The position numbers and the translations under genes were made by a program. A stretch of DNA of 64,000 nucleotides from Halonotius roseus (GTDB lineage Archaea > Halobacteriota > Halobacteria > Halobacteriales > Haloferacaceae), in NCBI RefSeq assembly GCF_006861655.1, contig NZ_SESI01000002.1, positions 310,001 through 374,000 on the forward strand. Direction: 5' to 3'. Every line of letters starts with the position of its first letter. Position 1 is the first letter of the stretch. Below, piece after piece: positions 52,663 through 60,986 of the stretch. The notes below the pieces were generated by a model, which saw only the letters and a program-made list of their open reading frames with translations, ran no database searches and had not been told where the DNA came from.

Positions 52663-53003
52663 CAGGCATCGCCTCCGGTTGCGACGACAACGTGGGATTT
52701 CGTCTTCGACAGCGGGCGGGTCTCCGCGATTGTTACTTCGTCACCAACATCGAGTCCGTCGAGTACGCCGGGTACGTGGGCCGGAATACGGGATCGGCGT
52801 TTCATATACCGATCGTATTTGGGCACGAACACGTCGTACTCCTGCTCGACGATGACGGTCTTTGCCATATCCGTCGAGACAACAGTCCCACTGCGGGTCT
52901 GGCCTCGAACGGGTAGCTGTCCGTAGAACGGACACGTCTCGTAGTCATACGCCTCCGGGTTTTCGGGTTCCGGGGGCATGGGTACGTCAAGTCCTATCGC
53001 CAT
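52662..53003 (-). CDS. rps17: Ribosomal protein uS17
   Basis: 113 aa. [40 protein letters not shown] and [20 protein letters not shown] are diagnostic. Its first 10 bases overlap the end of the RNase P protein gene. Confidence 0.96.
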   Translation of the reverse strand: MAIGLDVPMPPEPENPEAYDYETCPFYGQLPVRGQTRSGTVVSTDMAKTVIVEQEYDVFVPKYDRYMKRRSRIPAHVPGVLDGLDVGDEVTIAETRPLSKTKSHVVVATGGDA

Positions 53004-53479
53004 TTCGAATCTCCTGTGCGTTCAGTCCGCGCTGCAGGTCGCGCACACAAGGTGTGTCCATCCACCGTCACGTAGACTCCGCCCTCGCATCCACCCGCGA
53101 AGGGGTTTGCGGAACATCCCGACGGCCAAGACTGACGGGGGCGAACCCCCGCAGTATCCTCGCCGAGTTCGAACGGAGACCCTGCGGTCGGCCGAACACC
53201 CGACTGGGTGTCCGGTGTGGCCTCAGCCACGCCGGCCGCAGCGGCTTCATCTGTGTCGCCTGCAGTCTGGTCAGCGGTCGGTACAACTGCCATCTCGAAT
53301 GTCGTCCCCGCCTTGGGGACGCGTTTCTCACCCGAGTCAGTCGCAACAACGAACGTCTGCATCGTCTCGCTGACAACGCGGCCGCTGAGCCCGACAAGGT
53401 CGGGGTTGGGCGCGTCGGCGACCCGGATCGGGACGCCGATGAGTTCGTGTCGCGTGAGTGTCTCGGGTGTGAGTGGCAT
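52994..53479 (-). CDS. rnp1: RNase P protein component 1 (Rpp29) with large internal insertion
   Basis: 161 aa. The Sm-like Rpp29 core is in the first ~65 residues ([55 protein letters not shown]) and resumes near 130 with [20 protein letters not shown]. Between them are ~65 residues rich in Ala, Thr, Pro and Gly with two Cys ([16 protein letters not shown]), absent from typical archaeal Rpp29. The RNA partner is also in this window (33791-34204). Position between uS17 and uL29 is the usual archaeal place. Confidence 0.9.
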   Translation of the reverse strand: MPLTPETLTRHELIGVPIRVADAPNPDLVGLSGRVVSETMQTFVVATDSGEKRVPKAGTTFEMAVVPTADQTAGDTDEAAAAGVAEATPDTQSGVRPTAGSPFELGEDTAGVRPRQSWPSGCSANPFAGGCEGGVYVTVDGHTLCARPAARTERTGDSKWR

Positions 53480-53481
53480 CG

Positions 53482-53712
53482 TTAGTTCTCGCTATCTGCG
53501 TCGTCCGCGTCGAGATCGCCCTCTTCGCGCTGGATCGTCTTGATCCGCGCGATGGCCCGCCGAAGCTTTTTGAGCTTGGTCGGATCCTCAGGCACGCCAC
53601 CGGCGGCCTGCAGGGCCTTCGTGTTGAGCAGCTCGGTTTCGAGCTCTTCGAGCTCGACATCGCGCTCGGCGGCCGTCATGTCGCGGAGCTCCTCGGGTCG
53701 GATGATCGCCAT
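53482..53712 (-). CDS. rpl29: Ribosomal protein uL29
   Basis: 76 aa. RPEELRDMTAAERDVELEEL, ELLNTKALQAAGGVPEDPTK and LRRAIARIKTIQREEG are L29 features, with an acidic tail. Its start shares a base with the uS3 stop. Confidence 0.95.
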   Translation of the reverse strand: MAIIRPEELRDMTAAERDVELEELETELLNTKALQAAGGVPEDPTKLKKLRRAIARIKTIQREEGDLDADDADSEN

Positions 53713-54704
53713 CAGTTATCTTCCTCCTTGTCGTCTGCGTCGTCACCGTCTTCCATCTCCTCGACGAGATCGGCGGCCTCCTCGGCCACGTCCTCGTCGA
53801 GATCCTCGTCGGCAACGGAGTCGCCGTCAGCGTCGCCATCGTCGGCGTCAGCTGATTCGTCGGCGTCGTCGGCGTCGTCAGCAGCCGACTCGTCGTCGGC
53901 GTCGTCGCCATCCGCGTCGTCGCCGGTCTCCTCCTCGATGACTTCCTCGACAATCTCCTCGTCGATCGCCTCGGCGGGATCCTCGTCGGGAACCTCTACC
54001 TCCTCGTCGTCGCCGGGGGCGGCCTCCTCTGGCTCGCCGGCAAGCAGCTCCTCGACGCTCTCGTCATCGTCGGCGTCGACGACCGCCTGCTCGACAGGCT
54101 CGAACTCGACATCCTCGTGGATGGCGAAGTCGTCGGGCAGCGTTGCTCCCGGCGGGATGATCTTCACCGTCACGCCGATGGTGCCGAGCTTCATCACGGC
54201 GACACCCTGGCCTTCGTCGACCACGTCTTGGGCGGGTTCGCCGTTGTGTTTGATGTAGCCACGGTTGAACTTCTCCACGCGTGAGCGTGCGCCCGTGACC
54301 TTGCCGCTGAGGACGATCTCCGCGCCGAGCGCGCCGGCTTCCATGATCCGGTCGATCGTGGTGTGACCGGCTTTCCGGAAGTACCAGCCGCGTTCGAGCG
54401 CGTTGGCGAGGCGGTCGGCGACGATCCGGGCGTTGAGATCCGGCTCGTCGACTTCCTGCACGTCGACCTGTGGATCGTCCATCCCGAACTCCTCGGTGAG
54501 GGTGGTGGTGATTTTCCGAATATTCTTCCCACCCTTGCCGATGACCATCCCTGGTTTCTCGGCTTTGAGGACGATCTGGGTGCCCATCGGCGTTTTGGCG
54601 ATATCCATCCCGCCGTAGCCCGCCCGGTCGAGCTCTTCGGTGAAGAACTCGTCAATCTGGGCGCGCTGGAGGCCGTTTTCGATGAACTGCTGTTCGTCGG
54701 CCAT
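53712..54704 (-). CDS. rps3: Ribosomal protein uS3 with very long acidic C-terminal tail
   Basis: 330 aa. The S3 body is residues ~1-205: FIENGLQRAQIDEFFTEELD, KH domain with KAEKPGMVIGKGGKNIRKIT near 50, GWYFRKAGHTTIDRIMEAGA and VTVKIIPPGATLPDDF. The last ~115 residues are almost only Asp, Glu, Ala and Ser. Archaeal uS3 is usually 210-300 residues, so the tail is at the long end. Confidence 0.95.
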   Translation of the reverse strand: MADEQQFIENGLQRAQIDEFFTEELDRAGYGGMDIAKTPMGTQIVLKAEKPGMVIGKGGKNIRKITTTLTEEFGMDDPQVDVQEVDEPDLNARIVADRLANALERGWYFRKAGHTTIDRIMEAGALGAEIVLSGKVTGARSRVEKFNRGYIKHNGEPAQDVVDEGQGVAVMKLGTIGVTVKIIPPGATLPDDFAIHEDVEFEPVEQAVVDADDDESVEELLAGEPEEAAPGDDEEVEVPDEDPAEAIDEEIVEEVIEEETGDDADGDDADDESAADDADDADESADADDGDADGDSVADEDLDEDVAEEAADLVEEMEDGDDADDKEEDN

Positions 54705-55171
54705 CAGTTCTCCTCCTCCGGTGCTTCAAGCACCAGCTCAACATCACAGAGCGTGGTGTTCGAAGGGCTGGCACGGCCAAAGGCCCGGGAGGTGCGGCCC
54801 TGCTGTTCGCCCACCTTGTGGGGGGCGACGTGGGCGATCTCCATGGCTGGGCCATCGAAGCCCTGTTCGGTGCCGTTGTTGCGGGCGTTGATCAGGAGCT
54901 TCTTGAAGTCCTTGGCGGCCTTCTCGGGGTAGCGACCGGCATCCCAGCCGTCGATATCCGAGCGATGACCGACACCGGTGTTGTGTTGTTTGAACGGCAC
55001 CGACCGCTCCTCGGCGATGACCGCATCGAGGTACTCCAGGGCCTCGCTGACGGGCATCCCCTTGATCGCGCGGGCGATGGCCTTGCTGTGCTTCAGGCTG
55101 ATGGGCCGCTCCCGAAGCATCGCTTTCGCGGTGGTGTCGGGGTCGGCCTCGACGCTGTAGTTGATTCCCAT
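54704..55171 (-). CDS. rpl22: Ribosomal protein uL22
   Basis: 155 aa. MGINYSVEADPDTTAKAMLR, RPISLKHSKAIARAIKGMPV and AMEIAHVAPHKVGEQQGRTS fit archaeal uL22, which lines the exit tunnel. Confidence 0.96.
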   Translation of the reverse strand: MGINYSVEADPDTTAKAMLRERPISLKHSKAIARAIKGMPVSEALEYLDAVIAEERSVPFKQHNTGVGHRSDIDGWDAGRYPEKAAKDFKKLLINARNNGTEQGFDGPAMEIAHVAPHKVGEQQGRTSRAFGRASPSNTTLCDVELVLEAPEEEN

Positions 55172-55173
55172 AG

Positions 55174-55596
55174 TTATTTGAGCGGCACGAACTTTGAGGA
55201 GCGGGTCGCGCCAATCCCGGCCTGTCCGTGCTCGACCGAGCTCCGGGTGAGCTGGAACTCGCCGAGGTAGTGCCCGATCATCTCGGGTTTGACCTCGACG
55301 CGCTCGAAGCTCTGTCCGGTGTAGACAGCGAACGTCAGCCCAACGAACTCCGGCAGGACGGGCATGTCCCGCAGGTGGGTTCGGAGGGGGTTGTCCGCCG
55401 TCTCCTCCTCGGTGCTGTCTCTGGCTTTTGCCAGCAGCTTCTGGTGTTCCGCGGACAGTCCACGGGTAATAGTGCGCCGCTGTCGAGCGGGAAGCAGTTC
55501 CGCAACCTCATCAAGCTCCATCGCTTGGAGCTCGTCGAGTGTGTGACCGCGGTAGGTGAACTCACCTTCACGGCCGGTTCGGTATTCAGTACTCAT
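55174..55596 (-). CDS. rps19: Ribosomal protein uS19
   Basis: 140 aa. [20 protein letters not shown] is the archaeal N-terminus; [20 protein letters not shown] and [13 protein letters not shown] are the S19 core. Confidence 0.96.
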   Translation of the reverse strand: MSTEYRTGREGEFTYRGHTLDELQAMELDEVAELLPARQRRTITRGLSAEHQKLLAKARDSTEEETADNPLRTHLRDMPVLPEFVGLTFAVYTGQSFERVEVKPEMIGHYLGEFQLTRSSVEHGQAGIGATRSSKFVPLK

Positions 55597-56324
55597 TAGT
55601 TACCACCCGTGCTGCCACGTCCGGTGCGTTTCGAGGCGATATCGCCGACCTTTCGTCCCGGCGGGGCGTCCCGCGAGACCGATTTCGGCTTGCCGGGGTG
55701 TTGGCGGCCACCGCCACCGAAGGGGTGGTCGATGGCGTTCATCGCAACACCACGGACTCGCGGGTACTTCGTCCCGCGAGACTTCATCTTGTGATATTTG
55801 TTGCCGGCTTTGACAAACGGCTTTTCGGTGCGGCCACCGCCGGCAACGACGCCGATGGTAGCGCGGCAGTCGGGGTTGAGCCGTTTGACCTCGCCGCTCG
55901 GCAGTTGGATGACCGCAACGTTGCGGTCGTGGGTCATCAGCTGGGCGGAGACGCCCGTCGCGCGGGCGAACTTCCCGCCGTCACCGGGGGAGCTCTCGAC
56001 GTTGCAGACGAGGACACCCTCGGGGATCTCGCCCAGCGGCAGCGTGTTGCCGGGTTTGATCTCCGCGCTGACGCCGACCTGGATCGTCTCGCCGACGGTG
56101 ACACCCTCGGGGGCGAGGATGAGCCGTCGGTCGCCATCCTCGAACTCCACGTCTGCGAGGGGGGCACTCCGGGCGGGATCGTGCTCGATGTCGACGATCT
56201 CGCCGGAGATCGTGTCGGTCTCTTCGGATTTCTTGTGCGACAGTTCGGCTTTGTAGCGGTGTGATGGCGCGCGGAAGGTTGGGCCACCACGGCCGCGTCG
56301 TTGTCCCTGAATTCGTCGTCCCAT
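55596..56324 (-). CDS. rpl2: Ribosomal protein uL2
   Basis: 242 aa. [20 protein letters not shown] at the N-terminus, [20 protein letters not shown] in the middle and the peptidyl-transferase-proximal [20 protein letters not shown] near residue 200. Confidence 0.97.
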   Translation of the reverse strand: MGRRIQGQRRGRGGPTFRAPSHRYKAELSHKKSEETDTISGEIVDIEHDPARSAPLADVEFEDGDRRLILAPEGVTVGETIQVGVSAEIKPGNTLPLGEIPEGVLVCNVESSPGDGGKFARATGVSAQLMTHDRNVAVIQLPSGEVKRLNPDCRATIGVVAGGGRTEKPFVKAGNKYHKMKSRGTKYPRVRGVAMNAIDHPFGGGGRQHPGKPKSVSRDAPPGRKVGDIASKRTGRGSTGGN

Positions 56325-56325
56325 C

Positions 56326-56580
56326 TTAGAACACCCCGATTCTGGAGGCGATCTCGGTTGCGTCGTCGTCCTCGCTCAGCGTGATCGTCGCCTTCTTTTC
56401 GGCATCCGGCGTGATCTGCGTGTTGATGTCGACGACGGTCACGTCGTAGCGTTCTTCGATCTCATCGCTGATCGCCGGCTTGTCGGCGTCGATGTGGGTG
56501 ATGAACTGGAGCTTGTTGTCGAAGTCCATCTCGTCCATCGCCTTCTCGGTGACCAGCGGATGTTCGAGAATCGAGTTCAT
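56326..56580 (-). CDS. rpl23: Ribosomal protein uL23
   Basis: 84 aa. ILEHPLVTEKAMDEMDFDNK and DVTVVDINTQITPDAEKKAT are L23 motifs. Docking site for SRP at the exit tunnel. Overlaps uL4 by 4 bp. Confidence 0.95.
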   Translation of the reverse strand: MNSILEHPLVTEKAMDEMDFDNKLQFITHIDADKPAISDEIEERYDVTVVDINTQITPDAEKKATITLSEDDDATEIASRIGVF

Positions 56581-57323
56581 CGGTCGGCCACCTCCGCGAT
56601 CGCGCTTTCGGTGTAGATCGTGAGTCGGCCGGCGTGGGTACCGGGCGCCAGATCCTCGACGTTGACATCGTGGGCGGTCGCCACGTCAGCCCCCGCAAGG
56701 TTGCGGGCGGCCTTCGATGGCTCCTCGCTGGTCACGAAGAGGATCGATTTTGGCTCCTGGTACTTGCGGCCACGGGTCGTTCCCTGGCCGGCACGGATCG
56801 TCTTCCCCTCGTCGGCGCGCTCGATGTCGTCGGCGACACCGAGGGCTTCGAGCAGGGAGACGACCTCCTGGGTTTTGACAAGATCCTCGAACTCGTCGTC
56901 GACAACGAGCGGGAGGTCGATATCGTCGTCGAACTCGTGGCCGCGGTCGGCGACGCGGTCGGCGTCAGCCGTGGCGGCAAGCGCGGAGCGCGTCGCCAGC
57001 TGTCGTGTCTGTTTGTTGATCGATTTGCCCTGTTCCTTCTCGGCCTTCGGTGGGTGTGCACGGCGGCCCCCAACGGCGTGGGGGACGCGTTTCACGACGC
57101 CGTCCTGTCGGGGATCGTGAGACATACCGCGGCCGCTGCCCATCGATTCGGCGGGCGTTCGCAGCCCGGCGAACTCGTCGGCACCGTAGGCCTGTTTCCG
57201 GTTTGCCTGTGCGGCGACGACGGCCTGCTGGATGAGATCCGGACGGAAGTGTGTCTCAAAGATCTCCGGAAGCTCGACCGAGCCGGCGTCGTCACCGTTC
57301 AGGTCGCGTACTGTTGCCTGCAT
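56577..57323 (-). CDS. rpl4: Ribosomal protein uL4
   Basis: 248 aa, archaeal type. MQATVRDLNGDDAGSVELPE, RKQAYGADEFAGLRTPAESM, GRGMSHDPRQDGVVKRVPHA and the AGQGTTRGRKYQEPKSILFV region. Confidence 0.96.
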   Translation of the reverse strand: MQATVRDLNGDDAGSVELPEIFETHFRPDLIQQAVVAAQANRKQAYGADEFAGLRTPAESMGSGRGMSHDPRQDGVVKRVPHAVGGRRAHPPKAEKEQGKSINKQTRQLATRSALAATADADRVADRGHEFDDDIDLPLVVDDEFEDLVKTQEVVSLLEALGVADDIERADEGKTIRAGQGTTRGRKYQEPKSILFVTSEEPSKAARNLAGADVATAHDVNVEDLAPGTHAGRLTIYTESAIAEVADR

Positions 57324-57325
57324 AG

Positions 57326-58342
57326 TTAGCCCTGATTGGATGCGGTTGAGACGTACCGAACCTCGGGATCGAGGCGCGGCTGGTCGTTCGGCCGGATGGC
57401 CGGGCGGAACCGCAGCAGCCGTTGGTTCGGCCCCGGCAGCGAACCTTTGATGAGCACGTAGTTGCCATCGACCTCGCCGTGGTTGACGAAGCCGCCGTCA
57501 ACGCTGGCCTCGTCGCCGTCGCCGATGTCGATCAGGCGTTTGTTGAGCTCGGTTCGCTGCTGGTAGCCGGTCTGTCCTTGCTGTGGCACCGTCGAACGGA
57601 CCCGGGAGGGGTTCCACGGACCGAGGTTGCCGATCCGGCGTCGCCATCCCTGGCGGGCGTGTTTGCCCTTCCGTTTCTGGACGCCCCATCGCTTGACGGG
57701 GCCTTGGGTGCCTTTTCCTTTCGTAATCCCGGAGACATCGAGATACTCGCCGGCGCGGAACACGTCGTCAACGCTGTGTTCGCCGCCGTCTTCGAGCAGT
57801 TCGAGCGCGAAGTCGGCGCGGTCGCTGAGGGAGCCGCCGCCGACGCGTGTCTCCATGATATCGGGTTTCTTTTTCGGAACGTTGGGGCTCTCGTCGGGGA
57901 CGGTGTGGGTGATCAATCGCAGATCGTCCACGTTCCCGGCGTCGAGTTCGTTCCGAAGGGCCTCCGAGTCGCTCTCGAAGGTATCTTCGGCCGGCAGGTC
58001 AAGGGCGCGATCGAGTTCGTCGTGGAACTCGGTGGCCCAGACCTCGCTGACCGGCTTCTGTCCGTACGGCGTGTCTTCGTAGGCTCGGAGCGCGACCGCC
58101 CGCATCGGCGGCACCTCGACGACCGTGACGGGAACGGATTCCTCCATCCCTTCACGCGAGGAGTCCGCCTCGTCGTTGACCATGACAACGTGGGTCATTC
58201 CGGCCTTGTAGCCGGCGAAGCCCTGCGGTGCAGGTGCACCGTCGTCGTCAGGCCACGAGCGGATGCGTGGGACTTCCGAGTCCGCACGCGTGCGGGGGCT
58301 AAAGCCCAGCGAGCCTTTGCGTGGTCTGCTTGGTTGTGGCAT
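57326..58342 (-). CDS. rpl3: Ribosomal protein uL3
   Basis: 338 aa, archaeal long form. MPQPSRPRKGSLGFSPRTRA, FAGYKAGMTHVVMVNDEADS, VSGITKGKGTQGPVKRWGVQ and HARQGWRRRIGNLGPWNPSR are diagnostic. Second gene of the operon, 5 bp after the SPOUT methyltransferase stop. Confidence 0.97.
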   Translation of the reverse strand: MPQPSRPRKGSLGFSPRTRADSEVPRIRSWPDDDGAPAPQGFAGYKAGMTHVVMVNDEADSSREGMEESVPVTVVEVPPMRAVALRAYEDTPYGQKPVSEVWATEFHDELDRALDLPAEDTFESDSEALRNELDAGNVDDLRLITHTVPDESPNVPKKKPDIMETRVGGGSLSDRADFALELLEDGGEHSVDDVFRAGEYLDVSGITKGKGTQGPVKRWGVQKRKGKHARQGWRRRIGNLGPWNPSRVRSTVPQQGQTGYQQRTELNKRLIDIGDGDEASVDGGFVNHGEVDGNYVLIKGSLPGPNQRLLRFRPAIRPNDQPRLDPEVRYVSTASNQG

Positions 58343-58347
58343 GTGGT

Positions 58348-59226
58348 TTACTCCGTGAGTGTGAGACAGGCGAGCGACGCGAACATCGCTTCCTCGGTTC
58401 GCACCGTCTCGCTGCCCTGTCGCGGAATCGTATTGAGCCAGCGGTCGAACCCCGGATCGGAGTCGACGTGGTCGTCGTCCAAACCGTGTGGCTTGGACGC
58501 CCCGGCTGCGTCAGCAGCCGAGATTGCCTCGGGTGGGATCCCGAGTATCTCCGGCAGCCCTCTGCCAGGCGACCCGAAAGCGACGGTCAGCCCGTCCCGG
58601 TAGTCGGGACGGAACTCGGCCAGTCGCGCGATGGACAACCGCTGTCCATGACGGGAGGTGGCGATCCGTCGTCCGGCGGCGTCGGCAAGGGCGGCCGACA
58701 GGTTCACAGTCGCCACGTCGAAGCCCGGTGTGGGCTCATCGACGAGGCGCGCGCGAACCGGTTCTCTCGAAGAGATCCTGACGGTGACGCGCTCCCCCTC
58801 AGCCGGTGTCGCCATCGACGGCGGCACCGTGAGAGAGATCGGGTGTTGCAGTCCGCAAGTGACCCGGACGCGGCCTTCAGGTCCGACCTCGGTCACGATT
58901 CCCTGGTTGACAGCCGACTCGGACGAATCGGCTGTGGTCTGCGACGAGAGCCGCAAGGGCGGAAGTACGCCCGCAAACTGCAGTTCGTCGCGTTTCCCCC
59001 ACACCTCATCTTTGAGGTGCGGCGGCGTCGCGGCGTACTGCAGGACGATGCGGACGAAGTCTTCGCCCCACCGACGTTCGCCGTCCCGATCGGGGAAGAC
59101 ACAGAGTCGGTCGGCCCGGAAGACCGCTGCCGCACGGGCAACGTAGCCGAGCTTGCGAGTTGCCTCGCGTTTGTCCTCGGCTTCCCGGACGACCGACGAC
59201 GGAATCAGTAGTGTGAGTCCGTCCAT
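58348..59226 (-). CDS. Putative SPOUT-type RNA methyltransferase (DUF171), operon leader
   Basis: 292 aa. MDGLTLLIPSSVVREAEDKR, AATPPHLKDEVWGKRDELQF and an OB-like insertion (residues ~105-160, TEVGPEGRVRVTCG) are typical of this archaeal/eukaryotic family (C9orf114-like), thought to methylate rRNA uridine. The knot is supported by LNTIPRQGSETVRTEEA near the C-terminus. First gene of the uL3 operon, as in many archaea. Confidence 0.9.
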   Translation of the reverse strand: MDGLTLLIPSSVVREAEDKREATRKLGYVARAAAVFRADRLCVFPDRDGERRWGEDFVRIVLQYAATPPHLKDEVWGKRDELQFAGVLPPLRLSSQTTADSSESAVNQGIVTEVGPEGRVRVTCGLQHPISLTVPPSMATPAEGERVTVRISSREPVRARLVDEPTPGFDVATVNLSAALADAAGRRIATSRHGQRLSIARLAEFRPDYRDGLTVAFGSPGRGLPEILGIPPEAISAADAAGASKPHGLDDDHVDSDPGFDRWLNTIPRQGSETVRTEEAMFASLACLTLTE

Positions 59227-59270
59227 CGGTCTGTCTCGTCGCTAGACTGTAGCCTGGCTTTCCGACGAGA

Positions 59271-59280
59271 GCCTAAAAGG
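59271..59280 (-). promoter_or_regulatory. TATA box of the ribosomal protein operon
   Basis: CCTTTTAGGC read on the minus strand, 45-54 nt before the ATG at 59226. Initiation ~25 nt downstream would give a 5' leader of about 20-25 nt, unlike the leaderless genes elsewhere in the window. Confidence 0.5.
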
Positions 59281-59355
59281 ATAGCGGAACAGCCCGCCCC
59301 TTGTGGGCCGTTCACACGCTCTTCAGGCCGTAACACGCCGGAATTTGGTTTGTGA

Positions 59356-59504
59356 GTGGCTCCCACTCCGACGCGTCATGTCGCGCTGGTCGAACGCGAT
59401 GCGGTCGATCTGCACACGACCCGGGACGATCTCGACGCCGTCAACGAGGTCGCCGAAAACTGGAGCACGGTGAGATCGACGGCCGGGCCGTGATGACGCC
59501 GTAG
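59356..59504 (+). pseudogene. Possible 3' remnant of a frameshifted gene
   Basis: The 410-bp gap 59227-59636 has no intact gene. From 59356 one frame reads VALVERDAVDLHTTRDDLDA then VNEVAENW (to 59463); after a single frame change it continues GAG CAC GGT as EHGEIDGRAVMTP and a stop at 59502-59504. The joined text looks like a natural C-terminus, while the unshifted frame stops sooner. I do not recognise the parent gene. The opposite-strand frame 59323-59571 is judged a shadow. Confidence 0.3.
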
Positions 59505-59534
59505 AATTTGGCAGGTCGCTCTTTTTCTTGTTTT

Positions 59535-59552
59535 GTGTGCGAGCGCGCACAC
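59535..59552. promoter_or_regulatory. Inverted repeat upstream of the DUF2270 gene
   Basis: GTGTGCG (59535-59541) and CGCACAC (59546-59552) are perfect 7-bp arms with a 4-bp spacer, following a T-rich run (CTTTTTCTTGTTTTG). It is about 85 bp before the DUF2270 ATG: either an operator or a terminator-like stem for the remnant gene. Confidence 0.35.
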
Positions 59553-59636
59553 GAGTGTAAGCAATTGACACCCAACAATGACAACGGCCCAGATTCGGCG
59601 ATGGGATTTACCTGTCGGCTGCCGGTATCTAATGGC

Positions 59637-60344
59637 ATGGCAGAGCCATCCGAGGAGTTCGATCCGGAGTCACCCGAGGAGCGGGAGGTTGCCGGTGAGG
59701 CAGCCGGTGATCGCACCGATTTTTTATCGCTCATGGGCCACGCCTACCGTGGTGAGCTCGGGCGGGCGACGGCGTGGCGCACCCGGATCGACAGAACGAC
59801 CAACTGGGCGGTCGTCCTCACAGCAAGCCTGCTCACATGGGCGTTTTCCGGGTCGTCTCGGCCACACTACATCCTGCTGCTTGGGGTGGTGATGGTGACG
59901 GTCTTTCTGGGGATCGAAACTCGTCGCTACCGCGTTTACGACATCTGGCGATCGCGGGTGCGGATCCTCGAAGAGAACGTCTTCGCCAACGCGCTCGACT
60001 CCGAAGGCGTCGAACAGACCAACTGGCGGGAGCTACTGAGCGAGGATCTGCGGAAGCCAGCGGTGAAAACACCGATCGTTGAGGCGGTCTCACGCCGGCT
60101 GCAACGCGTCTACTTTGCCCTGTTTTCGGTGTTGTTCGGCGCGTGGCTCGTCCGGCTGACCGTCTTTGCGGAGACGCCGGCCGGGCTCATCGAAACGGCG
60201 GCGATCGGCCAACTGCCGGGAATCGTGGTGAGCGTCGGGGTCGGGTGCTACTACGCGATCGTCCTGGTGCTCACAGTCTGGCCAAAGAGCCGACAGGCGA
60301 AGGGTGAGCTCCGCTCGCGGCCCGACACCGAGGAGTGGCGATAA
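59637..60344 (+). CDS. DUF2270 family membrane protein
   Basis: 235 aa. Hydrophilic N-terminus with FLSLMGHAYRGELGRATAWR (conserved in DUF2270), two helices near residues 58-95 (WAVVLTASLLTWAFSG and YILLLGVVMVTVFLGI), a conserved cytoplasmic loop with RYRVYDIWRSRVRILEENVF, and a C-terminal helix pair around residues 150-220. Function unknown. Start ATG at 59637 is supported by GATTTACC ~25-32 nt upstream. Confidence 0.83.
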   Translation: MAEPSEEFDPESPEEREVAGEAAGDRTDFLSLMGHAYRGELGRATAWRTRIDRTTNWAVVLTASLLTWAFSGSSRPHYILLLGVVMVTVFLGIETRRYRVYDIWRSRVRILEENVFANALDSEGVEQTNWRELLSEDLRKPAVKTPIVEAVSRRLQRVYFALFSVLFGAWLVRLTVFAETPAGLIETAAIGQLPGIVVSVGVGCYYAIVLVLTVWPKSRQAKGELRSRPDTEEWR

Positions 60345-60461
60345 CGACCGGGCACAGGCCGTCAGCGGAGTCCAGCAGGTCGACGACGGGAGGGCCGTAC
60401 AGCGAACTGATCGCGGTCGCTGTGCCAGATCGCGGGCCTTCGGTGGGGTGGTTTCGCAACC

Positions 60462-60469
60462 CTTATAGG
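60462..60469 (+). promoter_or_regulatory. TATA box of tRNA-Gly
   Basis: CTTATAGG within AACCCTTATAGGGTC, 31-38 nt before the tRNA 5' end at 60500. Position and sequence fit an archaeal tRNA promoter with a short leader. Confidence 0.55.
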
Positions 60470-60499
60470 GTCATCGGCGGTTACATTGAGTTGCACAAG

Positions 60500-60570
60500 G
60501 CGTCGGTAGTGTAGTGGTATCACGTAACCTTGCCATGGTTACAACCCGAGTTCAAATCTCGGCCGACGCA
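60500..60570 (+). tRNA. tRNA-Gly (GCC)
   Basis: 71 nt. Acceptor GCGTCGG pairs with CCGACGC, discriminator A at 60570; anticodon stem TAACC/GGTTA with loop TTGCCAT (anticodon GCC); T-arm CCGAG-TTCAAAT-CTCGG. No intron, no encoded CCA. Confidence 0.96.
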
Positions 60571-60963
60571 TTTCTGCCGAACACAATATCTGCGAGCGAC
60601 GACTGTCGCTCGCGCTTCGTGTGAGGCTGTCATCGCCCACGAGATTTGAATCAGAGAGCGAACGGAGTGAGCGACCGTGGTTCAAATCTCGGCCGACGCA
60701 TGATTTCTTCGGCGACCAATCCCCAAGCGGCGCGTCTTGTCGCGCCGCGACCACGGTCGCCGGCTGTCTGCGTTCACGAGATTTGAGCAGACGAGACGCG
60801 CGCAACGCAGTGAGCGTGGTGATCCACACCACGGGTGCGAACGGCGAAGCCGTGAGCACGTCTCGGCGAGTTCAAATCTCGGCCGACGCATTTCTGTCGA
60901 ACACAATATCTGCGAGCGACGACTGTCGCTCGCGCTTCGTGTGAGGCTGTCATCGCCCACGAG
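60571..60963 (+). repeat. Array of tRNA-Gly 3'-end copies with hairpins and a 97-bp direct repeat
   Basis: The 416-bp gap 60571-60986 has no gene. The 20-bp tRNA end TTCAAATCTCGGCCGACGCA (60551-60570) recurs exactly at 60681-60700 and 60871-60890. The interval 60547-60643 recurs as 60867-60963 with one mismatch, so half the tRNA T-arm plus 73 bp downstream was duplicated 320 bp away. Each long copy has a perfect hairpin GCGAGCGAC-GACT-GTCGCTCGC (60592-60613; 60912-60933). CGAGATTTGAA at 60640-60650 is inverted to the tail copy at 60681-60691. GAACGGAGTGAGCG and ACGGCGAAGCCGTGAGC are shared with other repeats of the window. Confidence 0.85.
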
Positions 60964-60986
60964 CGATACGGCTCGATTACAGTGAG

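Noticed and set aside
59323-59571. 82-codon minus-strand frame before DUF2270
   Set aside because: Basic composition unlike haloarchaeal proteins and opposite to a better-looking frameshifted remnant.
60500-60963. Possible CRISPR-like array of repeats after tRNA-Gly
   Set aside because: Only three tail copies with unequal spacing and no cas genes; the repeat is the tRNA 3' end.
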